DNA of 64,000 nt from Ascidia mentula (lineage: Eukaryota > Chordata > Ascidiacea > Phlebobranchia > Ascidiidae): NCBI GenBank assembly GCA_947561715.1, contig OX387198.1, positions 11,780,001 through 11,844,000 of the forward strand. The letters run 5' to 3'. A program made the position numbers and the translations under genes. Below the pieces are notes generated by a model, which was given only the letters and a program-made list of their open reading frames with translations, was not told where the DNA came from and made no database searches. The number at the start of each line of letters is the position of its first letter. Positions within the stretch are counted from its first letter, which is position 1. Below, one piece after another: positions 26,073 through 36,581 of this stretch.

Positions 26073-27515
26073 AAGACAAAGAGATGAACAAGCAAGAACA
26101 TCTTAAACACAAACCTTCCCTGAGACAAATTGTATATATTAACGTCCAATACACACTACATATGCCATGTATAGGTCTGGGTTATGTGAACATCATTGAT
26201 CATTTGGTTTGAAGAATCAGTTGAATGTGTTGAAAGTTTGCAACCATGCAATAGTTTCAGGATAGCAGCAGCAGCAGCAGCAGCAGGAAACACGATTGCC
26301 AATTATAAGCAAAATTTAATTACGCAATGAAAAAGTCGTTGGTGGTCTAGGAATTTCTTCCGGGTTTGGCACAACGACATTTAAAACTGTGGGAAAATGA
26401 TTTGTACGACCTGCTCAAAACGTGGTACTATGAAGCTATTAAAACCTTAAAATACTGATCGTTGGTATGCATTGATCAATACTTCAAAATGATAGATTGT
26501 ACAACATTTTGTTTGCTACTAGTTTAAGTCATACAACAATTTGTTTCTGCACTTCCAATTTGATCTTCAACTGTGGAGACGAAATGCTGCAAAACATTTT
26601 CATCGGAAAAAGGTTGACGCAACCAAGTGAAGAACGTTTGACATACATAGTGCATGAGCAACAAGCTACATGTTTACCTGCGAAAGGCAATCAAAGTTGC
26701 CCCAGGAAATCACTATTGCAAATAAACACGAAATTTGGCGCCCAAGGAAAATTAATTACAGCGTTGTTGCGGCATAGCGTGTTGCAACTTACTTGTGATG
26801 CAGAAACTATCGAAAGTAGCCGGGAAGTAGAAAACTGAGGCTTAATGTGAAAAATGTCAATGGTTTGATAGGATACTGTTGTGATCACAAAATCTGCGAT
26901 TAAAAATAAATTGCTTTACACATAATATTAAAAACGCAACAAACACTGCTGAATTGAGCTGTAACATTTATCGACAGCAAGAATGTATGTCTGACTGTCT
27001 AAAATATTCTAAGAATGCGTCAGTTTGGAGGAAGTGTAGCTTAACATAAGGATGTGGCAGAAGCCTACCTTGTGACGCCAACGAGCATAAATTACATTGA
27101 TAAGTCCAGGGATAGGTTACAGTCCACGTCGTTAGCGAGCTGTTCTCGAGCATAACGCGTCAATAAATTGCGCTCTTTAAATTATAGCCGTTGGCAAGAA
27201 GTTGAACACTGAAGCCTACAGGTAGTGACCTAAACCGTTTCGTGTAGATAGTGATACCGAAGTTTAATTTTAAGTAAGGCAATGGTTATCAAGAACGATC
27301 AATAGAAAAGTATGTTTTAGGGGTGTTTGAGTTAATGTTTAACACGAAAAGTGCCACAAATTTAACATTTAGACATTGAAGCAAAGGTTAAATCTTAAAA
27401 TTCGTTTTCATCACAGTTAAATGAACTGTTTTTGTAAAGGAAGTTATAAGTATTTGTTTTTGTGGTGAATGGAAGAAAACACTTCAAGCAAGCAACTATA
27501 AGTCTTCAATGCGAA
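26073..27515. other. Intergenic region between receptors 3 and 4
   Basis: About 1.4 kb. It contains the short CAG repeat at 26265-26286 and otherwise AT-rich sequence with unsupported short reading frames. Confidence 0.4.
26265..26286 (+). repeat. (GCA)n microsatellite
   Basis: Seven uninterrupted GCA units in non-coding sequence, about 190 bases after the receptor 3 stop; it could fall in the 3' UTR. Confidence 0.9.
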
Positions 27516-30500
27516 ATGTCACACCCCACGTACAGCAATGAGACCGAAGGGTTTCATCCAGACGCCTACGTTGGAACCGATGTCGCTGATTTGTTCAACG
27601 AACGTGAGTTAGAGTTATTGGGAAGTTGATTATTGCGGAGTTAAGAAATTTTGCTAAATGCTAAAACCTTGTTGACAGAGGCGATGCGAGCACTTCGTCA
27701 CACAAGCTGTAGGGAGAAATATTTTGTTAATTTCAAAACATTTGAGTTTAATACCGTTACCCCACTGTACTCGGTTTGAAAATCGCATTATATACGAACT
27801 TAATTTTCCAATTAGCAAAACAAACTCATTTTAACAGTTATTTTAAGAATCCTGGTAACGAATATATTTAAAATTATTGGAAACAGAATTTTAGCAAACT
27901 TTTGACAAGGGTTTTCTCCGTTTGCAGTAATGTCGGCTAATATCATATAGTGTCGATATTTTTGGTGTTTTAACGAATTTTTAAAACTTTGCAGCTGTGG
28001 AACACATTAATTGGCCGAAGGTTATCTGCTCTATTATTATTTGTTCCATTGGTTTGTTTGGCAACACTTTGGTAATTTTCCGGATCGTTTTTTTGAGAAG
28101 TTACCAAAGGTCGGTCACCCACTGGTAAGAAATGTGTTTAACAAATATGAAAGATGTGGGCTTCTACTAAAGTTTTCTGAGATTGTGGAATAAAAGATTA
28201 TAAGCTAAACCAACTAATGCCTTTTTTGAAAGCCAGGCACGTACAAACATAATTTACTTGTAAAAACATATTTGCTACAGCGTTATGAAGATGCAACCTG
28301 TTTTAATGACTCGAAACTCAAGTAGGAATGCGCCTTTTTAAAACGGTTGTCGCAATTATGTTCTGGAAGGAGACTGAAACATCATTATGACCTTTCAGGT
28401 ACGTGCTTCAACTAGCAATCGCCTACTCCCTGTTTCTTCTCACTCTGACCTTCAAAACAAGTGAAGACCTCAACAATAGGTGGATCTATGGGGATTGGCT
28501 TTGCAAGGCGAAAGAGACCATCCTGTTTCTTAACTATTACGCATCTATGATGTTCCTGATGGTGAGCGCAGCAAATCATTCCTATTTACATGGAAATACA
28601 CGTCGGCACTAAATATTTTAGAATACTGCAGGTTGATTGCCAGTAGAGATGCGGTATGTTAAGTAATAAAATTTACCTACAGATAATGAGCGCGGACCGA
28701 TACATTGCTGTATGCCACACATTTTCGGATGCTCTGCAAAAACTTCGCAAACCACGTTCAGCAATCATCATCACCATTGCCACATGGATCCTATCTCTTT
28801 GTATGTGCATGCCCATAACAATGCATAGTGCCATTGTGGGCATTCATCCATACTGCAGCTGCAGGTAATTTGAAAGCTTAAAATTGTTCGTCGAACGTAT
28901 ATTTTTCAGTAAACGCAGAAGTAATGTCATGCTGTCGCAAAGCAAGGCAGGATCGCCCCACTGCGCAGGCCCTTTATTTTTGGCGATCACAGCTCTAACA
29001 TTCTGATCGTAAGGTTCACAGGCTTCGCAGCCAAGGCATTGCAGCCAGTCGAACGTGTATTTTTCAGTAAAAAATAGATAAGTGTGCAATACCTTGTCCG
29101 CTCATCATGCCATTAGAATGTGAACTAGTTCCAATACCAAACACCAATTCTAGCTCATGAATGAAAGAATTAACATAAAAAAAGTAAAACAACACTTTTT
29201 TTGTAAGCTACGTTTTCCCGTCGGAGATGGACAACAAAAACCACACGGAGATATGTCTGGAGCAAGGGTTCGAAGAAGACCTGGAATTGTGCTTGCAGAT
29301 GATTACTCCAGGCGAAGGAGGCTCAGAACACTGCCGGTATGATTGTATACACAGGTCGTACACAGGGCCGGTCCCTGGCACACGTCACTGATTGATCAAA
29401 TCACGCCCAGCGCTTATCAGCGACACAAAAAAAAGTTTTTCTAAATTGTGCCCCGCAATTTGTACGACCGGCCCAGGGTATATGTAAGCAATCGCCTTCA
29501 TATCTGGGTATATTGTATGATAAGATGTTAACACGGTTGGTCATATTAATGCAGGGCCTTATCGGATGTGACACGAAATATTTTGAACATCATCAGGTAA
29601 AATTGAGAATTCACGTTTTTTCTTCTTCTCGCAACTTGTGCAAAAATAACTTTTGCAGTCAGCCTGACTTCTATGTTCCCGAATACTACAATAATGATGG
29701 CGGAGACGAATTTAAACCATTACATATGGAAAACATGAGTAAATCATCTATGGACGACGTAGCTTTTGAATTCTCCAAAGGCCTGTTTGTTGATAGTCAA
29801 GGAGAAAAACAACCTATCGTGGATATGGACGGCGTGCCAATGATATGCACTTACGCTTCTGCACCATTTGGTTGGAAAGCATTTATGGTCTTCAACTTCG
29901 TTGTCATGTACGCTTTACCTGTCATTGTAAGTCATACAATATTCAAATGCAATATTAAAATAAATTGACTGCATTCCGGATAGCTTTGTACCCAAAAACA
30001 TGAAGTACTGCAACAAGCACAAGCAAAGTACAAGCAACATGTTTTGACCATATATTTACAGGTGATGATTACCTTTTATGGCCTAATCGTCAACCACCTT
30101 CATAGCTTCAAGTTTGTTACAAATACTGCAAATAGTGAAGATGGCCTGGGCAGTGATGAAGGCCGTCAGAGACTTAACAAAAAGCAGAGAGATAAACAAC
30201 GCCGAAGAATGACTATCACGTGCGTCGCCCTTGTGTCAGTATTCGCGTTGCTGTGGTTGCCATTCCACATCAACCACATGTTGAAGTTGGTTGGAATTAA
30301 TGTCCCAATGACAAAGGTTATGTTCTTGATTTAGCTCAAACGTGAGCAGCCTTGCAAGAATCTGTCTTTACTTGCGATAGGTTTACATCTGCGAGAACCT
30401 ACCAGTTGCCGGGTCGCTGTTGGCTTATCTTAACTCCGCTCTCCACCCGTATCTGTACAGCTTCCTCTGCGGCAACTTCAAGTGGCGATGGAGGTATTTT

Positions 30501-31037
30501 TTGTTCTTTTCGTGCACAAAAATCACTGGCGATCCTTTTAGGATTTAAAGCCCAGTAAGTCAGGATACAGTAATTTAAAAGGTTGAAATGTCGCACATTA
30601 CGATAAAACAGAATGCGTCCACAACTGCTTATAATTGAAGTGATGTATTGTTCTGACTCTAACTAAATTCGTCGTAGTTGGTAAGTTATAAACAAACAAA
30701 TGACCGGTTCCACCTTTTAAGGACACCACAACACGAAATTAAAAACGAAGGCACAAGCTGCATCTCGGTCACGGTCATGATAGAAGTGCACAGGTATGCA
30801 TATCACAAGCTTACTCGGAAAAAGTTCAAAATAATAATCAAGGCGCCTCATAATAACATGCTGCTTACTGTTGGATAATATAGGCTACATCACGGTGGCG
30901 GCAAACGTAGTTTTACTTTATTCATACCGAACAGGACGAAGTCACAAAACGGAGGGGGCTTGAACACAGCAGAGATTCCTAAGGAAAACAAAGACACACG
31001 AAACGAAATAACCGCAGAGGCAAGCGAGCAAATCTGA
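27516..31037 (+). CDS. Receptor 4: class A GPCR with lost sodium-site residues
   Basis: Exons: 27516-27603, 27995-28124, 28399-28561, 28683-28864, 29208-29336, 29555-29596, 29659-29926, 30062-30316, 30381-30493, 30722-30793, 30935-31037 (TGA). Phases agree; 514 codons. Motifs: GLFGNTLVIF (TM1), SADRYIAVCHTF (TM3), TFYGLIVNHL (TM5), RRMTITC and LWLPFHINH (TM6). It groups with receptors 7-9 by the TM2 tail KTSEDLNNRWIY and the TM7 start VYICENLPVAGSLLAYLNSAL. Oddities: TM2 reads LAIAYSLFLL, so the near-invariant Asp2.50 is Tyr. TM7 reads NSALHPYLY, so Asn7.49 of NPxxY is His. The TM2 Pro of LTLPF is Thr. No frame break is present. ECL2 is about 136 residues, and its last two parts lie in one 268-nt exon. 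The GTTATG donor after TM6 is weak. It is either a functionally altered receptor or one at an early stage of decay. Confidence 0.85.
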
Positions 31038-31134
31038 ACAACCACATCCCCCAATAATAACCTGAAAATGTTGTAGCCTGGGTTGCTCGCCGCAACAGAT
31101 TGTAAATTTTATTGTATATAAGTGTATTGGCGTC

Positions 31135-31140
31135 AATAAA
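31135..31140 (+). promoter_or_regulatory. Polyadenylation signal, receptor 4
   Basis: AATAAA about 100 nt after the receptor 4 stop, followed by a T-rich stretch. Confidence 0.55.
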
Positions 31141-31339
31141 GTTTTTTAGTTGAAACTGACGCAGTTCGCATCAAAAAACACGCATTTCAGCAATACAAGG
31201 GGCAAGCGATCCTGTCTTGCTATACGAAATCATGGTAATACTTCTGTGTTGTCTGATTTCGGTGGTGGAAATCCCGTATGTATGTGAAGGTCGCATGGCA
31301 AAGTTATGCATTTGCGCACCAGTGTGCCTTAGCCACAAT

Positions 31340-31500
31340 ATACCGCGTGAAACCACTGCAGTTGGTAGAGCGTTGGGCCTAGTTAGCCCAAGGTCGTAAG
31401 TTTGAACCTCACCGGGAGCTTGATTTTTCAGATATCGCTCCGACTTGTTGGGAAAAGTGGCTGATTCAGCTTGGCTGCGAAGCATGTGAACTCTTTTTTA
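31340..31500 (+). repeat. Possible tRNA-derived SINE
   Basis: TTGGTAGAGCG resembles the A box and GTTTGAACC the B box of a Pol III tRNA promoter, at tRNA-like spacing. Between them TTGGGC and GCCCAA form an anticodon-like stem with a 7-nt loop. The T-arm does not pair well, so it is not a functional tRNA gene. A short non-tRNA tail follows. The extent is approximate. Confidence 0.4.
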
Positions 31501-32520
31501 CTATTGATTAGAGAAACATTACAAACCATAGAATGCCTTGTTTCAGGACTAAATCTTCTGGCAAAATTATTAGTAGCTACATGACGCAAACTGAGGCAAT
31601 GTTGAAAAAATACTCGCAGGATAAGACTATTTATTTACTGACGTTATTTTGATGAAATGCAACAAATATTAATCCTAAACATGTTGGTACAAAGTAAGCG
31701 TTTATTAAAGGAGCCATCTAACGAAAAAGGAAAACTGACTATGGGTAAGAGTGTTTTTACATCTTTAGTTGACTGCATTGAAAATCGTGCATTTATGCTT
31801 GGATTTAATTATTGTCGTGAAATGAAACATTGAATTCATATGAAATCCAGTGAAGTCGAAACATAAGCCACATATAATTTATTTCCTGAACCCGATCGGT
31901 TTAGTACGGGTCGGTTTAGTACGGGCTCGCTTCACTGGTTCCCATTAAATCTAAATACAAAAACACACATAAAACATTCATCTGATGTGGGGTTGCCATG
32001 ATCAACCAACATATTTGAAGTCAACAAAATAATGCATTAATTTAATGGGAATTCTTCCCAGCTGATCCAAAGGGATCTGCTGAATTTGTTTTTCTCAAGT
32101 AGGTCTCGTGAAACTTACGAAAGTCCATAAACCTGAACGAAAGTCCACACAAACGGGCTTTCGCGTCGGCCTCAATTTGGGCTGATGAGACTGAAATTTT
32201 GCTGGGTTGTTGTTTTCGTTTCAAACTGGAAACGCAACTCCCTTTAAAAATATCTCAAAAACAATGTTGCAGTATCGCTTTTCGGCTGTAGTTTGTGATG
32301 CTTCCTGAGGCGAACAATAAAACCAAGATGTTAAGAAAAACGGGAGTTGAGATTTTTGTGAAGTGTTGTTGCAACGATGACACATCAAAGAGTAAGAAAT
32401 TTGTATCTGTCGTAGACGTTGTAGCCATGCAACAGCTTACTACGTGTAAAGAATGCATTAAAGATAATATGAAATAACAAGCAGTAGGTGTACTGCTATT
32501 TTTGTTGCCAGGCATACTAA

Positions 32521-32665
32521 TTAATCAGAATTGCTCTTCTGGCACTTAGTTTCTAACGTGTTTATTGGAAACCAACGTTTCGTCTGCCATCCGGCGAGAT
32601 AGACGAAACGTTGGTTTCCAATAAACACGTTAGAAACTAAGTGCCAGAAGAGCAATTCTGATTAA
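32521..32665. repeat. Perfect 65-bp inverted repeat (foldback element)
   Basis: Positions 32521-32585 and 32601-32665 are exact reverse complements, separated by a 15-nt loop. The element starts TTAATCAGAATTGC and ends GCAATTCTGATTAA. Near-identical direct repeats AAGCAGTAGGTGT(A/G)CTG lie at 32479-32495 and 32664-32680. The extruded structure would be a 65-bp hairpin. Likely a foldback/MITE-type insertion. Confidence 0.9.
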
Positions 32666-32830
32666 GCAGTAGGTGTGCTGTAGAGTATCGGAAAATCAAG
32701 CAAGTCGACCGATAGCCTGTGAACCAAAAGTTTAACCAGCAGCCTGGAAAGTTAAGGAAAGTACAACAACTTGGTGTCGACGTAGCCTACGTTTAATAAT
32801 AGAGGACTTTGGCTGAACTTTCGTATGAGC

Positions 32831-35800
32831 ATGTCACATGAATATGAAGAATCCTACTACAATGGTGAGTTGTGCAGAACGAAACCCAAGGGTTCAACAA
32901 ATTATGTGATAACGTTGTTGTAAAGTTGTATTTAAAAACGTGTATCGACTGAACGTTTAAAGAGTTCCATGTTAGTTTAAATCAGCGCTTCTCAAACTTT
33001 TCACCAAAATTCATGGCTTTCTCCTTGGTAATTTTGGCATTTTTTCCGACGAATCATGGTCAAATTAAATAGGTCACTAATAAGGGAGGTATATATGAGA
33101 ACCATTGATTTCATGTTACTTATACCCTTGATTTCATGTCATATTGTAAAGGAGTATCGTTCATTGATGACACAAAGGACGCTTATACTTAGACTTATTG
33201 TATGTCGGTATACGGCCTTACTGACTGCCATCAATTTGAAAGAAACTTGTCACCCAGAAATCGCGCTTCACGGACCCCTGCAAGGGACCGCGTGGCACAA
33301 CTTTGAGAACTGTTGATTCAAATACTGCCCCTTTTAGCCACAAAAATGAAACAGGAACTTGTTTCACATTTGGTTCATTCACCAGGAGAATACTTTGGGA
33401 AACTTGACGAGGATCAGCCAAATTGGGTTAAAGTTACAATTTCAATCATCATTTTCATGATCGGGATGCTGGGAAACATGGTCGTTATATTTGTGATTGT
33501 AGCTTTGAAAGAATACAAGAAATCGACACATTGGTAATTTTTGTTTTATTTTCCATATTTTCCATGTAAGAACCAACGTATTGATATAAATAGTATTTCA
33601 GGTACGTGCTTCAACTGGCAATAGCAGACTCCTTGTTCCTGCTCAGTCTGCCGTTTGCGGTGAGCCAAGATGTTCACCAACGATGGATCTATAAGGAGTG
33701 GATGTGCAAGGCAAAGGAGACTATACTCTTTCTCAACTGCTACGCGTCCATTATGTTTTTATCGGTAATTATGAATTATCAGTAAAACACACACTCCAAC
33801 CCTTAAATATTTTTTTCCCTTTACAATGTTAGGAATTTGGATATTAATATATGAGGCTAACTGCATAAATCGCCTATAATGTCGTACTGTGTCACGGCAT
33901 TTCCAAATAAAAGTACAACAAATTCACCAAATGATTTGAAACAGATTATGAGCTTGGAACGCTATGTTGCAGTGTGCCATACATTTTCTGGCGTCTTACA
34001 AAAGCTCCGTGGGCCACTGACCGTAGGTATTATAACCGGGACGACGTGGACATTGTGCTTTTGCGTGTGCATACCTCCCATGATGTACAGCGCCACAGTA
34101 GGGATTTATCCTGACTGCCATTGCGGGTAAGATCTGTACACACGGATGACATAAAGCAACTTTTGCAGGATAGGCCTATGTTAAAGCTATTATGTACATG
34201 ATTCTTCGTATTTTTATTTTTATGCAGCTGTATCAGTTCCGTTTTTTTTTGGTGAAAATCAATGGTCGCAGGCAAATATTGCCAGTGCTTAAGCTTTGCA
34301 AAATACATTGTAATCTTGAAAGAACACTGATTACGATATTGCGTCACAGATATGTTTTCCCTGATGATGATGCGGAACAAAACGCCACAGAAAAATGTCG
34401 GAAACTTACTGGCCTGACAGACGAATGCATTATGATAAATTTACAAGTGACAGAGGGTTCGCAACACTGCCTGTAAGTATGATAAAGTTTATATCATTAC
34501 CCACTATGTCGCACTTTAATTGACTGTTTTTTTCCCGCTGTAGTTCTCTACCAGACAACTACGACAACTCATACAGGTATAACTTGGTGGTTACATTGCG
34601 AAGAAATATCCTAATTGTATTATATTTTCAGTGGGAATGGTGAGCATGACCCAGCACCATATATAAGTAAGTGGTGCTTGGATGATGTGCGGATATTTCC
34701 ACATAGAAAAAACAGAAAAAATTTTAACAGAAGAACATAAAGGATGTAACTCCTTTTACTTACGCAGGTACTGTACCAACGCAAACCGCGAACACATCTT
34801 CCATTGACGTAGGGGAACTAATAACAGGAAATATCGCAGGAGCCGGGGTAGTGCCATTGTTATGTTCTTACGAAAATGAATCTTGGCGCTGGAAGGCGTT
34901 GGTGATTTTCAACGTACTTGTCATGTTCATACTGCCTGTTAGCGTAAGTCCGAGAGTAGCAAATTTCTTAATGTCGTTGGACAAAAACTCAAACTTCTGG
35001 CGTTAACGTTAATTTTGGATGTTTTTCGTATTTAATATAATGCATATTGAACACTGTTGTGTGTATTTCCAATTCAATATAATGCATATTGAAAACTGTT
35101 TGTGTGTATTTCCAATTCAATATAATGCATATTGAACACTGTTGTGTGTATTTCCAATTCAATATAATGCATATTGAAAACTGTTTGTGTGTATTTCCAA
35201 TTCAATATATTGCATATTGAAAACTGTTTGTGTGTATTTCCAATTCAATATGATGCACATTGAAAACTGTTTGTGTGTATTTCCAATTCAATATGATGCA
35301 TATTGAACACTAAAGTTTCAATTTATATTTCAGTTTTTTTTGCAGTTGATGATCGTATGCTATGGGCTCATCGTTCGTCACTTGGTGGTCAATGACAGAG
35401 TTCTCAAGAAATCCGGCGTAATCCAAATGAGCGGCAGAAATGCCGGAGGTAGCAGTTCATTGTCTGGTCGCGGCCGACGACGGGAAACGGTGATGTGTGC
35501 CACGCTGGTGTCTTGTTTCGTAATTATGTGGTTGCCTTTCCATGTCAGCCACATCACAAAGTTGGTGGGAGCTTTACACAAGGTAAGTTCGAAAAGAGTT
35601 TGCTCCAGTTTCTTGTAATTGAGTGGAATATGTTAAAGAGTCAAGTATTCCCACATACAAACGATCCACCAACATAAGTTTAAATAGGTTTGTTACAAGA
35701 GAGTAATTTTAAACCTCTACATTAATTCGAGATACAAAGGAAAATGTACAAGTGGGGGAGTTGGTTTGTTCCTGAAAACTTGTTTTCATTCCAACAAAAA

Positions 35801-36581
35801 CAAACTCAACTTTGATACGTGTTGTAGGTTCACATTTGCGAAAACCTTGCAATTGCTGGATCTCTGATGGCTTATTTCAACTCCGCTCTGAACCCCTATC
35901 TGTACACGTTTCTCGGCAGCAACTTCAACCAACGTTGGAGGTAGTTGTTAGAACTGTAGTAAAAAACTGTATGACTATATATATATATATATAACTAAGA
36001 ACTCATTTACATATATTATACCGATGCAAGAAAACTTTCTCATACCTTGCAAAACATGTTTGTCCTATAATGAATGGAGAAGAAACAGGTCATCAGCTAC
36101 CTAAACCCGAATGCAAATTTAAAACAAAACATACCATAATCTTTCTGAGAATAAAAACAACAGACTAAACACTTTGTATTTAAATCCATAATATTTTGTT
36201 GTTTGACTCATTACTTAGTAAATCGAATATGTGGTTATATTGTACATAGAAATGCCACAAGGCCTTTCGGAAGAGCAAATCGCATGTCAAGCAGAACTTA
36301 TGGTCGCTACAACCAACAAGCAAGGCGCCCCAGACGAAGCACCTCTACTAGTATCACAACAGTGTCAGCGAACCAAAGACAAAGGTATATCACACAAAGG
36401 AAATGTCCACCGAGTTCTAGTTGACAAATTGCACCGGCGCCCATGCACTTTATACACTTAAATATGGGCGAGTTTTTGTTTCAGAGAAAAACCAAACTCC
36501 CTCACCAACACAACAAACTTCCAGTCAAATATGGTCAACAACTTGCCAACCGAAAAAAAGTCGACAACACCGATGGGTTGA
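32831..36581 (+). CDS. Receptor 5: class A peptide-type GPCR
   Basis: Exons: 32831-32864, 33338-33533, 33602-33764, 33945-34126, 34350-34472, 34544-34576, 34632-34666, 34768-34943, 35346-35582, 35828-35940, 36250-36384, 36485-36581 (TGA). Phases agree; 507 codons. The N-terminus EYEESYYNG is acidic and Tyr-rich. Motifs: GMLGNMVVIFVI (TM1), LQLAIADSLFLLSLPF (TM2), SLERYVAVCHTF (TM3, DRY as ERY), IVCYGLIVRHL (TM5), MWLPFHVSH (TM6), NSALNPYLYTFLGSNF (TM7). ECL2 (about 111 residues) uses four exons, two of them only 33 and 35 nt. Closest relative is receptor 6. An acceptor at 33385 would give an exon 2 shorter by 16 codons in the same phase. One codon (Val) is missing before the split Trp, compared with its paralogues. 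A hAT-like MITE and a 43-bp tandem repeat lie in its introns. Confidence 0.87.
32983..33315. mobile_element. hAT-like MITE in receptor 5 intron 1
   Basis: The left end is CAGCGCTTCTCAAAC and the right end, reverse-complemented, CAACAGTTCTCAAAG. Flanking 8-mers GTTTAAAT and ATTCAAAT match at 6 of 8. The internal CGGACCCCTGCAAGGGACC is typical of the sub-terminal part of such elements. It ends about 20 nt before the exon 2 acceptor. Confidence 0.55.
35031..35312. repeat. 43-bp tandem repeat, about 6.5 units
   Basis: The unit holds TTCAATATAATGCATATTGA, itself a near-palindrome, then A(C/A)ACTG, a short GT run and TATTTCCAA. Two unit types (CACTGTTG and AACTGTTTG) occur in the order A B A B B B, suggesting at least one dimer duplication. 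It lies in the intron before the TM5-TM6 exon of receptor 5. Confidence 0.9.

Larger units (their letters stand above)
31038..32830. other. Intergenic region between receptors 4 and 5
   Basis: About 1.8 kb. It holds the receptor 4 poly(A) signal, a tRNA-like SINE candidate near 31340 and the perfect inverted repeat at 32521-32665. No gene was recognised. Confidence 0.5.

Noticed and set aside
31346-31420. Functional tRNA gene
   Set aside because: A- and B-box-like motifs are present, but the T-arm and acceptor stem do not pair; better explained as a tRNA-derived SINE.
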